DNA of 64,000 nt from the NCBI RefSeq assembly GCF_009380215.1, contig NZ_WHUG01000007.1:248001-312000 (forward strand), in the 5' to 3' direction. The notes below the pieces were generated by a model that was given only the letters and a program-made list of their open reading frames with translations, was not told the origin of the DNA and did no database searches. Made by a program: the position numbers and the translations under genes. Below, in pieces: positions 8,433 to 17,450 of this stretch (its first letter is position 1; each line of letters begins with the position of its first letter). The stretch is from Rugamonas aquatica (GTDB taxonomy: Bacteria; Pseudomonadota; Gammaproteobacteria; Burkholderiales; Burkholderiaceae_D).

Positions 8433-9758
8433 TTAGCGGCCCACCGGGTCTGTCTGGTCGCGCACGGCCAGCGTCAGCACACCTGCCACCGCCATGCATA
8501 CGCCGCCCAGCATCAGGGTCTTGATCGGGTGGCCGGCAAACCAGTGCTTGGTGATGAATCCCAGCAGCACGCCGCTGACGATCTGCGGGATAGTGATGAA
8601 GAAGTTGAACACGCCCATGTAGTAGCCCATACGCTTGGCGGGCAGCGCGCCGGCCAGGATCGCGTACGGCATGGTCAGGATGCTGGCCCACGCGATGCCC
8701 ACGCCGATCATCGGCACGAACAGCATATTCAGGTCATGGATGGCGTAGATGCTGAACAGGCTTACGCCGCCGATGATCAGGCAGCTCATGTGCACGAACT
8801 TGCGGCTGGTGCGGCGCGCGAACATCGGCAGCACGAAGGCGGCCAGCGCGGACACGCCGCTGTACACGGCGAACATCACGCCGACGTGGTTACCCGCGTT
8901 CTGGTAGGCCACCGATTGCGCGTCGGTGGTGCCGAACACGTTTTCGCCGATGGCGTTGGTGGTGTAGATCCACATCGCGAACAGCGCGATCCAGCTGAAG
9001 AACTGCACGGCCGCCAGCTGCACCATGGTCTTCGGCATGCGGGTGAAGCCGCCCAGGATTTCCTTCAGCGCGTGGACCAGGCCCTTGCCCCGGCGCTGGT
9101 CAGCGCGGAATGCATCCAGGTCTTCCGGCGGCGTTTCCTTGGCGGTGAGGACGGTCCACAGCACGGCCAGGAAGTAGATCGCGCCGCCGCTGTAGAAGGA
9201 GTAGCGTACAGTATCCGGAACGGCGCCGCCGACCGGCAGGTTGCTCACGCCCAGATGGGTGAAGATGGTCGGCAGCAGCGAGGCGATCACCGCGCCCCAG
9301 CCGATGAAGAAGGTCTGCATCGCGAAGCCGGCGGTCTGCTGCGAGGAACCCAGCTTGTCGCCGACGAAGGCGCGGAACGGCTCCATCGAGACGTTGATGG
9401 CGCCGTCGAGCAGCCACAGGACGACGACCGCCATCCACAGCGCGGAGGAATTCGGCATCAGGAACAGCGCGATCGACGCCAGCAAGGCGCCGATGAAGAA
9501 GAATGGACGGCGGCGGCCCCAGGTCGGATGCCAGGTGTTGTCGCTCAGGTAGCCGATAATCGGTTGCACCAGCAGGCCGGTGACCGGCGCCGCGAGCCAG
9601 AACAGCGAAAGGTCGTCGGGATTGGCGCCCAGCGTGGAGAAGATCCGGCTGACGTTGGCATTTTGCAGCGCGAAGCCGAACTGGATGCCGAAGAAGCCGA
9701 AGCTCATATTCCACAACTGCCAGAACGACAGTATGGGCTTGTTGCTGGAAGAATGCAT
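8433..9758 (-). CDS. MFS sugar transporter, MalY/SLC45-like (maltose uptake)
   Basis: 441 residues with about 12 hydrophobic segments. The motif GRRRPFFFIGA and the first-helix region (FWQLWNMSFGFFGIQFGFAL) are typical of the glycoside-proton symporters that include Caulobacter MalY and animal SLC45. It would import maltose or small maltodextrins (or sucrose/glucose) across the inner membrane by proton symport. It is the first gene of the MFS-pgm-GH13 operon. Its promoter (9792-9820) carries a TGTAGC-AAA-ATAACA operator over the -10 box. Substrate is inferred from neighbours. Confidence 0.88.
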   Translation of the reverse strand: MHSSSNKPILSFWQLWNMSFGFFGIQFGFALQNANVSRIFSTLGANPDDLSLFWLAAPVTGLLVQPIIGYLSDNTWHPTWGRRRPFFFIGALLASIALFLMPNSSALWMAVVVLWLLDGAINVSMEPFRAFVGDKLGSSQQTAGFAMQTFFIGWGAVIASLLPTIFTHLGVSNLPVGGAVPDTVRYSFYSGGAIYFLAVLWTVLTAKETPPEDLDAFRADQRRGKGLVHALKEILGGFTRMPKTMVQLAAVQFFSWIALFAMWIYTTNAIGENVFGTTDAQSVAYQNAGNHVGVMFAVYSGVSALAAFVLPMFARRTSRKFVHMSCLIIGGVSLFSIYAIHDLNMLFVPMIGVGIAWASILTMPYAILAGALPAKRMGYYMGVFNFFITIPQIVSGVLLGFITKHWFAGHPIKTLMLGGVCMAVAGVLTLAVRDQTDPVGR

Positions 9759-9785
9759 GCTGCGGGTCCCCGACTATTTTGAATT

Positions 9786-9800
9786 TGTAGCAAAATAACA
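9786..9800. promoter_or_regulatory. LacI-type operator on the MFS promoter
   Basis: TGTAGC-AAA-ATAACA matches the regional consensus TGTAGT-N3-ACTACA at 10 of 12 arm positions and covers the -10 box of the MFS promoter. Its centre lies exactly 100 bp from the site at 9886-9900. Confidence 0.55.
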
Positions 9801-9820
9801 CGCAGCTGAATGCATGTCAA
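9792..9820 (-). promoter_or_regulatory. Sigma70 promoter of the MFS-pgm-amylase operon
   Basis: Minus strand: TTGACA (9815-9820, perfect), 17-nt spacer, TATTTT (9792-9797). The predicted start lies near 9785, giving a leader of roughly 27 nt. The operator at 9786-9800 overlaps the -10 box and start site, the classic place for a repressor. Confidence 0.65.
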
Positions 9821-9875
9821 TTGAAAGAGTTTCCCAGTAAAATAAAGGAAACAAGCCATCCCAAGGGCAGGATTT

Positions 9876-9900
9876 TGTAGTCAAATGTAGCCAAACAACA
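9876..9900. promoter_or_regulatory. Tandem LacI-type half sites before the GH31 gene
   Basis: TGTAGT-CAA-ATGTAG (9876-9890) and TGTAGC-CAA-ACAACA (9886-9900) overlap by five bases. The second is the better match to the palindrome TGTAGT-N3-ACTACA. With the site at 9786-9800 it could allow looping over the divergent MFS/GH31 control region. I cannot place a convincing -35/-10 pair for the GH31 gene. Confidence 0.5.
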
Positions 9901-9933
9901 AAATCAAAACAACCTCAGAGACCAACTACTTAC

Positions 9934-12381
9934 ATGAAAAGCAACTCCATCGCCACACTCGCGGCCGCGCTGCCGCTGCTACTCATCAGCCAGGCTGCAC
10001 AGGCGCAGAACGCCAACCGCCATTTCGACAGCGCCACCCGCCGCGACGGCCTGCTGGAAGTCCACACCAGCGACGGCAGTTACCTCATCAAACCCTACTC
10101 GGCGCGCATCGTCGAAACCACCTTCGTGCCGAACGGCGAGCAGTTGGACCCGGCCTCGCACGCGGTGGTGCTGGCGCCGGCCGCCGTCAAAACCACGCTG
10201 GCGACTAAACCCAACAGCATCGAATATGCCACACCCGGCATCGTCGTCACCATTACCAAGTCGCCGTTCCAGATTTCGTACGCCTACCGGGGCAAGCGCC
10301 TGGTCGCCGAAAAACTCGGCTACATCAAGGTCAGGGACGATGCGGCCAGCGGCAGCAAGGATATCAACAAGGGCGAGGCACGCGAACTGGAAGGCATCGA
10401 GTTCGCGCTGGACCAGGACGAGGCGCTGTACGGCGCCGGCGAGCGCGCGGTCGGCATGAACCGGCGCGGCCACCGCTTCACGCTGTATAACAAGGCGCAC
10501 TACGGCTACGGCGACAAGTCGGAGCAGATGGGCTATGCGGTTCCGGTGGCGCTGTCGTCGAAGATGTATGCGATCCACTTCGACAATCCGCAAACCGGCT
10601 ACCTCGATTTCGACAGCAAGCATAACGGCAGCCTGACCTACGAAACCATCGGCGGCCGCAAGACCTACCAGGTGATCGCGGGCGACAGTTGGGAAGACGT
10701 GATCGGCAACTACACCAGCCTGACCGGCAAGCAGCCCTTGCCGCCGCGCTGGGCCTTCGGCAATTTCGCGATGCGCTTCGGCTACCGCAATGAAGCCATC
10801 GCGCGCGACACCGTCAACAAATTCATCGCCGAGGATATTCCGCTCGACGCCATCGTGTTCGATCTGTTCTGGTTCGGCAAAGAGGTCAAGGGCACGATGG
10901 GCAACCTGGAATGGGACAAGGACAGCTACCCCAACCCCACCGGCATGATCGCCGACTTCCAGAAAAAAGGCGTGCAGACGGTGCTCATCACCGAACCCTT
11001 CGTCCTCGACACCTCCAGCAAATGGCAGGAGGCGGTCGACAAGAAGGTACTGGGCACGGGCGCCGACGGCAAGCCACTGGTCTACGACTTCTACTTCGGC
11101 CACACGGGCCTGATCGATATCTTCGGCAAGCCGGGCAAGGAGTGGTTCTGGAATATCTACAAGGGCCTGCGCCAGCAAGGCGTGACCGGCGTATGGGGCG
11201 ACCTGGGCGAACCGGAAGTGCATCCGACCGCCATGCGCCACGCCACCGGCAGCGCCGACCAGGTGCACAACATCTACGGCCACCAATGGGCGCGGCTGGT
11301 GGCGGAAGGCTACCAGCAGGACTTTCCGACCGAGCGTCCCTTCATCCTGATGCGCGCCGGTTACTCGGGCACGCAGCGTTACGGCATCATCCCGTGGTCC
11401 GGCGATGTAGACCGGGGCTGGGGCGGTTTGCAGTCGCAGCCTGAGATCTCGCTACAAATGGGCATGCAGGGCCTGGGCTATATGCACTCGGACCTGGGCG
11501 GCTTCGCCAACCCGGTGCTGGACAATGAGCTCTACACGCGCTGGTTGCAGTACGGCGTGTTCCAGCCCATCTTCCGCCCGCACGCGCAGGATGATGTGCC
11601 ACCGGAGCCGGTCTACCGCGAAGACCGCACCAAGGCCTTGGCGCGCGAGGCGATCCGCCTGCGCTATCGCCTGCTGCCGTATAACTACACGCTGGGCTTC
11701 GACAACAACCAGCAAGGCCTGCCGCTGATGCGCCCCATGCTGTACGAGGAACCGGGCAACGCCAAGGTGCGCGCCATGTCCTCGACCTACTTGTGGGGCA
11801 AGGACTTCCTGGTGACGCCGGTGCTCAAACAGGGCGCCACCACGGCGGACGTCTACTTCCCTGCCCGCAGCGCGTGGTTCGATTTCTACAACGGCGAGAA
11901 GCACGCCGGCGGCGCCACCGAATCGGTGAAGCTGAGCGCCGACCATGTGCCGGTCTATGTGCGCGCCGGCGCCTTCATCCCGATGGCGAAGGTGGTGCAG
12001 ACCACGCGCGATTATTCGACCAAGCATATCGACCTGCACTACTACCACGACGCCTCGGTGAGCGCCGGCGCGGGCAAGCTGTATGACGATGACGGCACGA
12101 CCGCGCAAGCCTACGAACAGGGCAAGTACGAACTGCTGAACTTCACCAGCAAGCTGCAGGGCCGCAGCCTGACGCTGCGCGTGGAATCGGCGGTGGGCAC
12201 GCAGTACCAGCGCCCGGAACGCAGCATCGCGCTGCAGGTGCATAACATCACGGCCCACCCGTCGCTGGTACGCGTGGACGGCAAGCCGGTCATCTTCGTC
12301 TGGGACGAAGCGGCCAAGGTATTGAACATCACCCTGCCAGCCAGCAGCCAGCCTGGCCGAAGTGTCGCCATCACTTTGTAA
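9934..12381 (+). CDS. Exported GH31 alpha-glucosidase
   Basis: 815 residues with a signal peptide (cut after about SQAAQAQ). GH31 enzymes release glucose from non-reducing ends of alpha-glucosides. The nucleophile is D423 in VWGDLGEPEVH and the acid/base D491 in WSGDVDRGWGG; the N-terminal beta domain, the catalytic barrel and the C-terminal block (GKDFLVTPVLKQGATTADVY) are complete. It is likely periplasmic, making glucose or maltose from imported maltodextrins. It is the first gene of a plus-strand run GH31 - M2 peptidase - halogenase-like. The leader before the ATG is poor (ACTACTTAC). It is divergent from the MFS operon and shares its operators. Confidence 0.94.
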   Translation: MKSNSIATLAAALPLLLISQAAQAQNANRHFDSATRRDGLLEVHTSDGSYLIKPYSARIVETTFVPNGEQLDPASHAVVLAPAAVKTTLATKPNSIEYATPGIVVTITKSPFQISYAYRGKRLVAEKLGYIKVRDDAASGSKDINKGEARELEGIEFALDQDEALYGAGERAVGMNRRGHRFTLYNKAHYGYGDKSEQMGYAVPVALSSKMYAIHFDNPQTGYLDFDSKHNGSLTYETIGGRKTYQVIAGDSWEDVIGNYTSLTGKQPLPPRWAFGNFAMRFGYRNEAIARDTVNKFIAEDIPLDAIVFDLFWFGKEVKGTMGNLEWDKDSYPNPTGMIADFQKKGVQTVLITEPFVLDTSSKWQEAVDKKVLGTGADGKPLVYDFYFGHTGLIDIFGKPGKEWFWNIYKGLRQQGVTGVWGDLGEPEVHPTAMRHATGSADQVHNIYGHQWARLVAEGYQQDFPTERPFILMRAGYSGTQRYGIIPWSGDVDRGWGGLQSQPEISLQMGMQGLGYMHSDLGGFANPVLDNELYTRWLQYGVFQPIFRPHAQDDVPPEPVYREDRTKALAREAIRLRYRLLPYNYTLGFDNNQQGLPLMRPMLYEEPGNAKVRAMSSTYLWGKDFLVTPVLKQGATTADVYFPARSAWFDFYNGEKHAGGATESVKLSADHVPVYVRAGAFIPMAKVVQTTRDYSTKHIDLHYYHDASVSAGAGKLYDDDGTTAQAYEQGKYELLNFTSKLQGRSLTLRVESAVGTQYQRPERSIALQVHNITAHPSLVRVDGKPVIFVWDEAAKVLNITLPASSQPGRSVAITL

Positions 12382-12396
12382 GCGTGTATGATTATC

Positions 12397-12424
12397 GGCC
12401 ATCGAATCGACCGGTTCGATGGCC
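12397..12424 (+). terminator. Perfect 10-bp hairpin between the GH31 and M2 genes, no T-tract
   Basis: GGCCATCGAA (12397-12406) pairs with TTCGATGGCC (12415-12424) around an 8-nt loop. The bases after it (AAGTAAAAC) contain no T-run, so full termination is unlikely; it may trim or stabilise the GH31 part of a longer mRNA. It ends 16 nt before the GGGAG of the next gene. Confidence 0.45.
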
Positions 12425-12450
12425 AAGTAAAACTACACAGGGAGATGCCA

Positions 12451-14280
12451 GTGTCACCAAAAATCATCAGCACGCTGTTCGCGCTCAGCGCCATGACAGC
12501 CGCCAGCACCACCGTGCTGGCTGCCCCCGCAAAAAAACCCACCGTCGCCGAAGCCGAGCGCTTTCTGGCCGACACCGAGGAACGCCTCAACAAGCTGAAT
12601 AACGAACAGGCCAAGGGCGCCTGGGTCGGCTCCAACTTCATCACCGACGACACGGAAGCCATCGCCTCCTTCTTCGCCGAACGCTATCTGACGGCGGCGG
12701 GCGAAGCGGCGATCGCGGCCCGCCGCTTCAACGGCTTGAAGCTGCCGGAAGCATCGGCGCGCAAGATGATGCTGTTGCAGCAAACGCTGGTCTTCGCCGA
12801 CGCCAAGGAACGCGAACAATACGCGCAGCTGCAGGCGGCGATGAACGGCGCCTACGGCAAGGCCAAGTACTGCCCGAAAAAAACGGATGGCACGGCCGGC
12901 GCCTGCATGCCGCTGGGCGAAATGGAGAAAGTCCTGGCCAGCAGCCGCGATGAGGCCAAGCTGAAGGAAATGTGGACCGGCTGGCACGCGCAATCGCCGG
13001 CCTACAAACAGAAATACACCGAGTACGTCGCGCTGTCGAACAAGGGCGCCAAGCAGATGGGCTTTGTCGATACCGGCGCGATGTGGCGCGCGCAGTACGA
13101 CATGCCGCCGGAAGCCTTCTCCGCCGAGATGGAGCGCCTGTGGCAGCAGGTCAAACCGCTGTACGATGCGCTGCACACCTACACCCGCTACAAGCTGCGC
13201 CAGACCTACGGCCCGGACGTGGTGCCGCTGACCGGCCCTATCCCGGCCCACCTGTTCGGGAATATGTGGAGCCAGAGCTGGAACAACCTGTATCCGCTGC
13301 TGAAGCCCGCCACCGGCGCCAGCAGCTTCGACCTGGGCAAGGTGCTGGAAGAGCGCAAGACCGACGCCAAGCAGATGACGCAGTACGCGGAGCGCTTCTA
13401 CACCTCGCTGGGCATGCAGAAGCTGCCGGAGACGTTCTGGGAACGCTCGCTGCTGACCAAGCCGCGCGACCGCGACGTGGTGTGCCACGCTTCGGCCTGG
13501 CCGCTGAACGAGAAGGATGATGTCCGCATCAAGATGTGCATCACGCCGACGGCGGAAGACTTCACCACCATCCACCACGAACTGGGTCACATCTACTACT
13601 TCCTCGGCTACACCAAGCAGCCCTACCTGTTCCGCAACGGCGCCAACGACGGCTTCCACGAAGCCATCGGCGACACCATCGCGCTGTCGATCACGCCAAG
13701 CTATCTGCAGAAGGTCGGCCTGATGGACCAGGCGCCGGACGCCAACGCCGACATCGGCCAGTTGCTGGAGCGCGCGCTGAGCAAGGTCGCGATCCTGCCG
13801 TTTGCCTACTCGGTCGACAAATGGCGCTGGGACGTCTACTCCGGCAAGACCAAGCCGGCCGACTACGACAAGAGCTGGTGGCAGCTGCGCGAGCAGTACA
13901 TGGGCATGAAGCGCCCTGTGGCCGCCGACGCCAGTGGCGCAGGCTTCGACGCCGGCGCCAAGTACCACGTGGCGGCGGACGTGCCGTATGCGCGCTACTT
14001 CCTGGCCGATATGCTGCAGTTCCAGTTCCATCGCGCGCTGTGCCGCGAAGCCGGCTACACCGGTCCGCTGCACCGCTGCTCGGTGTACGACAACGCCAAG
14101 GCCGGCGCCAAGCTGCAGCAGATGCTGGCGATGGGCACGAGCAAGCCGTGGCCTGAGGAGCTGAAGGCGATTTCGGGCGAGGACAAGATCGACGGCGGCG
14201 CGCTGCTCGACTACTTCGCGCCGCTCAAGACCTGGCTCGATACGCAAAATGCAGCATTCGCGGCGGCCGAGAAGAAATAA
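12451..14280 (+). CDS. M2-family dipeptidyl carboxypeptidase (ACE-like zinc peptidase), exported
   Basis: 609 residues from the GTG at 12451, chosen because GGGAG lies six bases upstream; the ATG at 12445 would sit directly on that site. A signal peptide follows (TAASTTVLAAP). M2 peptidases remove C-terminal dipeptides. The zinc site is complete: H376-E377-L-G-H380 and, 24 residues later, E404 in FHEAIGD. Length matches single-domain bacterial ACE homologues. It lies between GH31 and a halogenase-like gene, an odd place for a peptidase in a glucan operon. Substrates are unknown. Confidence 0.93.
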   Translation: MSPKIISTLFALSAMTAASTTVLAAPAKKPTVAEAERFLADTEERLNKLNNEQAKGAWVGSNFITDDTEAIASFFAERYLTAAGEAAIAARRFNGLKLPEASARKMMLLQQTLVFADAKEREQYAQLQAAMNGAYGKAKYCPKKTDGTAGACMPLGEMEKVLASSRDEAKLKEMWTGWHAQSPAYKQKYTEYVALSNKGAKQMGFVDTGAMWRAQYDMPPEAFSAEMERLWQQVKPLYDALHTYTRYKLRQTYGPDVVPLTGPIPAHLFGNMWSQSWNNLYPLLKPATGASSFDLGKVLEERKTDAKQMTQYAERFYTSLGMQKLPETFWERSLLTKPRDRDVVCHASAWPLNEKDDVRIKMCITPTAEDFTTIHHELGHIYYFLGYTKQPYLFRNGANDGFHEAIGDTIALSITPSYLQKVGLMDQAPDANADIGQLLERALSKVAILPFAYSVDKWRWDVYSGKTKPADYDKSWWQLREQYMGMKRPVAADASGAGFDAGAKYHVAADVPYARYFLADMLQFQFHRALCREAGYTGPLHRCSVYDNAKAGAKLQQMLAMGTSKPWPEELKAISGEDKIDGGALLDYFAPLKTWLDTQNAAFAAAEKK

Positions 14281-14293
14281 GGCCTCCGCAGAC

Positions 14294-14325
14294 GGCGAAC
14301 CCCGGGCACAAGACTCGGGGTCGCC
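14294..14325 (+). terminator. GC-rich hairpin between the M2 and halogenase-like genes, no T-tract
   Basis: GGCGAACCCCG (14294-14304) pairs with CGGGGTCGCC (14316-14325) with one bulged A. What follows is GATAAAACATAT, not a T-run. It may be a partial terminator or processing element inside the polycistron; the ribosome-binding site of the next gene (GGGAG) is about 20 nt downstream. Confidence 0.45.
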
Positions 14326-14354
14326 GATAAAACATATAACGATAGGGAGACAAT

Positions 14355-15866
14355 ATGAGTTTGGGACTGGTTAAAAACATCGTCATCGTCGGTGGCGGCA
14401 CCGCAGGCTGGATGACCGCCGCCGCGATGTCGGCGCTGATTTCCAACGGCTGCAAGATCCGCCTGGTCGAATCCGACGAGATATCGACCATCGGCGTCGG
14501 CGAGGCCACCATTCCCGTCATACGCGGCTTCAACCAGTTGATCGGCGTCGACGAAAACGAGTTCCTGCGCCAGACGCAAGGCACCTTCAAACTCGGCATC
14601 GAATTCGTCAACTGGAGCAAGCAGGGCGAATCCTATATCCACGGCTTCGGCGTGATCGGCCGCGATCAGCTGCTGGCCAAGTTCTACCAGTACTGGCTCA
14701 AGCTTTACCAAGCCGGCAAGGCGCCCGGCGTCGAGCACTACTCGATCAACACCATGGCCGCCAGCATGAACAAATTCATGCGCGCCGCCAGCGACAGCGG
14801 CGATTCCCCGCTGTCCGATATCTCCCACGCCTTCCACTTCGACGCCGGCTTGTACGCCAAATACCTGCGCGGCCTGAGCGAAGCACGCGGCGTGCGCCGC
14901 ACCGAGGGCCGCATCGTCGACACCGTGCTGCGCGCTGACGACGGCTTCGTCGAAGCCATCGTCATGGAGAACGGCGAACGCATCGAAGGCGATCTGTTTG
15001 TCGACTGCTCCGGCTTCCGTGGCCTGCTGATCGAAGGCGCGCTGAAGACCGGCTACGAGGACTGGTCGCACTGGCTGCCGTGCGACCGCGCCATCGCCGT
15101 GCCGTGCGAGTCGGTCAGCCCACTGCTGCCCTACACGCGGGCCACCGCGCACGACGCCGGCTGGCAATGGCGCATCCCGCTGCAGCACCGGATCGGCAAC
15201 GGCCATGTCTACAGCAGCAAATTCATGGAGCCGGAACAGGCCGAGTCCATCCTGATGAATAACCTGGACGGCAAGCCGCTGGCGCAGCCGCGCCATCTGA
15301 AGTTCACCACCGGGAAGCGCAAGCGCGCATGGAATAAAAACGTGGTCGCCATCGGCCTGGCCGGCGGTTTCATGGAGCCGCTCGAATCGACAAGCATCCA
15401 CCTGGTGCAGACCGGGATCACGCGCTTGCTGATGATGTTCCCGCACCTGGGCTACGACCAGGCCGACATCGATTCCTTCAACGAGGCCACCGACAACGAG
15501 TATGTCGCCATCCGCGACTTTCTGATCCTGCACTACAAGCTCAATGCGCGCGAGGGCAAGCCGTTCTGGGACTACTGCCGCAACATGGAGATTCCGGCGA
15601 CGCTGCAGCGGCGCATGGATCTGTACCGCAGCAACGGCCGCATCGTGCGCGCCAGCGATGAGCTGTTCACCGAAACCAGCTGGCTGCAGGTGATGCACGG
15701 CCAGGGCCTGCGCGCCAAGGGCTACCATCCGCTGGTGGACCAGCGCTCGGAGGCGGACATCGCCGCCTTCCTGGCCAACGTCAAGGACGTGGTGCTGCGC
15801 TGCGCCGAACATATGCCGACGCACGAGGAATACATCGCCTCGTGCTGCGCAGCGCCGAAGATGTAG
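14355..15866 (+). CDS. Flavin-dependent halogenase-like protein (Trp_halogenase family), copy 1
   Basis: 503 residues, no signal peptide. The FAD-binding GGGTAGW (residues 13-19), the family-specific WxWxIP motif (GWQWRIPLQHRIG), the active-site lysine K79 in TQGTFKLGIEF (same number as in PrnA) and the EPLESTSIHLV block with the catalytic-type Glu are all present. Classical members chlorinate or brominate tryptophan using FADH2 and halide; relatives beside TonB receptors have unknown substrates, so tryptophan should not be assumed. It follows the GH31 and M2 genes on the same strand (74-bp gap with hairpin) with a GGGAG leader. It is convergent, six bases apart, with a paralogue of identical length. 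Confidence 0.9.
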   Translation: MSLGLVKNIVIVGGGTAGWMTAAAMSALISNGCKIRLVESDEISTIGVGEATIPVIRGFNQLIGVDENEFLRQTQGTFKLGIEFVNWSKQGESYIHGFGVIGRDQLLAKFYQYWLKLYQAGKAPGVEHYSINTMAASMNKFMRAASDSGDSPLSDISHAFHFDAGLYAKYLRGLSEARGVRRTEGRIVDTVLRADDGFVEAIVMENGERIEGDLFVDCSGFRGLLIEGALKTGYEDWSHWLPCDRAIAVPCESVSPLLPYTRATAHDAGWQWRIPLQHRIGNGHVYSSKFMEPEQAESILMNNLDGKPLAQPRHLKFTTGKRKRAWNKNVVAIGLAGGFMEPLESTSIHLVQTGITRLLMMFPHLGYDQADIDSFNEATDNEYVAIRDFLILHYKLNAREGKPFWDYCRNMEIPATLQRRMDLYRSNGRIVRASDELFTETSWLQVMHGQGLRAKGYHPLVDQRSEADIAAFLANVKDVVLRCAEHMPTHEEYIASCCAAPKM

Positions 15867-15872
15867 AAACGA

Positions 15873-17384
15873 TCAGCGCCGGGTCGCCGCGCAGTGCTGC
15901 GCGATGTACTCGGCGTGGTCCGGCATGTGCTGGACGCACTGGCCGATGACGTCGCGTATGCTCTCCAAATACTTCTCCGCTTCCTCCACCGGCAGCAGGT
16001 CCACCAGCGGATCGTAGCCTTCGGGTTTGAGGTTCTGGCCGTGCATCACCTGCAGCCATCCGGCTTCCGCGAACAACTCATTATCGAAGCGCACCACGCG
16101 GCCGCGTGCGCGGAACAGATCGAGCTTGTGCTGTAGCGAGTCCGGCACCGGCATCGCCGCGCACTGCTTCCAGAAATCGGAATCGTCGCGCTGATTCAGC
16201 TTGTAGTGCAGGATCACGAAATCGCGGATGCGCTCATATTCGAAGCGACTCTGGCGGTTGTACTCATCCACCTCCAGCTGGTTGAATCCACGATCCGGGA
16301 AGAACTGCACCAGCCGCGCAATCGACGACTGGATCAGGTGGATGCTGGTCGATTCCAGCGGCTCCAGGAAGCCGCTCGCCAAACCCATCGCCACCACGTT
16401 CTTGTTCCAACCCAGCTTGCGCATGCCGGTGCGGAACTTGACCATGCGCGGCTCGGCCAGCGGTTTGCCATCCAGGTTGGCCAGCAGGATCTTCTGCGCT
16501 TCCTCGTCCTCCATGAAGGCGCTGCTGTACACGTGGCCGTTGCCGGTGCGGTGCTGTAGCGGGATGCGCCACTGCCATCCGGCGCGGTGCGCGGTGGCCC
16601 GCGTGTACGGTGTCAGCGGGCTGACCGATTCGCACGGCACGGCCAGTGCGCGGTCGCATGGCAGCCAGTGGTTCCAGTCCTCGTAGCCGGTCTTCAGCGC
16701 GCCGTCGATCAGCAGCGCGCGGAAGCCGGAGCAGTCGATGAACAGGTCACCCTCGATACGCTCGCCCGATTCCATCACCACCGCATCGACATAACCGTCA
16801 TCGGCGCGCTGCGACACCTGCGCGATCTTGCCCTCGGTGCGGCGCACGCCGCGCTGCTCGCTCACAGTGCGCAGATAGCGCGCATACAGGCTGGCGTCGA
16901 AGTGATAGGCGTAGGCGATATCGGACAGCGGAGAATTGGCCAGGTCGCGGCGCGGCGGCATGAACTTGTTGTGGCGCGCTGCCATGCGGGTGATCGAATA
17001 TTCATCCAGTTCGCGTGCCTTGCCCAGGCCGCGCAGACGCTGCCAGTACTGGTCGAAGCGCACCGTCCACAAGTCCTGGCCCAGCACGCCGAAGCCGTGG
17101 ATATAGCGGTCGCCCAGCTTGCCCCAGTTGACGAATTCGATGCCCAGTTTGTAGCTGCCCTGGGTGGCCTTCATGAATTCCGCTTCGTCGATGCCGGCCA
17201 CTTGGTTGAAACGCTGGATCATCGGTATGGTGGCTTCGCCGACGCCGACGATGCCGATTTCGTCGGACTCCACCAGGCGGATGTTGTACTGCCCGCGCAG
17301 GATGGTGGACAAGGCGGTGGCGGTCATCCAGCCGGCGGTGCCGCCGCCGACGATCACGATGTTCTTGATAGCTGCTTGCTGCAT
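15873..17384 (-). CDS. Flavin-dependent halogenase-like protein (Trp_halogenase family), copy 2
   Basis: 503 residues, plainly homologous to the convergent copy at 14355-15866 over its whole length. GGGTAGW, K79 (TQGSYKLGIEF), WQWRIPLQHRTG and EPLESTSIHLI are intact, so the halogenase core looks functional. It lies 66 bp downstream of the TonB receptor gene on the same strand, behind a hairpin at 17404-17429 that could lower its expression relative to the receptor. GGAG precedes the ATG. Receptor plus Trp_halogenase pairs recur in polysaccharide loci of Caulobacter and Xanthomonas relatives; a carbohydrate-linked role is inference. Confidence 0.9.
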   Translation of the reverse strand: MQQAAIKNIVIVGGGTAGWMTATALSTILRGQYNIRLVESDEIGIVGVGEATIPMIQRFNQVAGIDEAEFMKATQGSYKLGIEFVNWGKLGDRYIHGFGVLGQDLWTVRFDQYWQRLRGLGKARELDEYSITRMAARHNKFMPPRRDLANSPLSDIAYAYHFDASLYARYLRTVSEQRGVRRTEGKIAQVSQRADDGYVDAVVMESGERIEGDLFIDCSGFRALLIDGALKTGYEDWNHWLPCDRALAVPCESVSPLTPYTRATAHRAGWQWRIPLQHRTGNGHVYSSAFMEDEEAQKILLANLDGKPLAEPRMVKFRTGMRKLGWNKNVVAMGLASGFLEPLESTSIHLIQSSIARLVQFFPDRGFNQLEVDEYNRQSRFEYERIRDFVILHYKLNQRDDSDFWKQCAAMPVPDSLQHKLDLFRARGRVVRFDNELFAEAGWLQVMHGQNLKPEGYDPLVDLLPVEEAEKYLESIRDVIGQCVQHMPDHAEYIAQHCAATRR

Positions 17385-17403
17385 AAGTCAGGCTCCAAAA
17401 CGG

Positions 17404-17429
17404 AACAACCCCGACGAAGCGGGGTTGTT
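17404..17429 (-). terminator. Terminator-like hairpin between the TonB receptor and halogenase genes
   Basis: AACAACCCC (17404-17412) and GGGGTTGTT (17421-17429) form a perfect 9-bp stem with an 8-nt loop, 21 bp after the receptor stop on the minus strand. The RNA continues CCGTTTTGG, a short U-stretch. Partial termination would give much receptor and little halogenase. Confidence 0.6.
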
Positions 17430-17450
17430 ATCAGCTGAAACTACGAAAGC

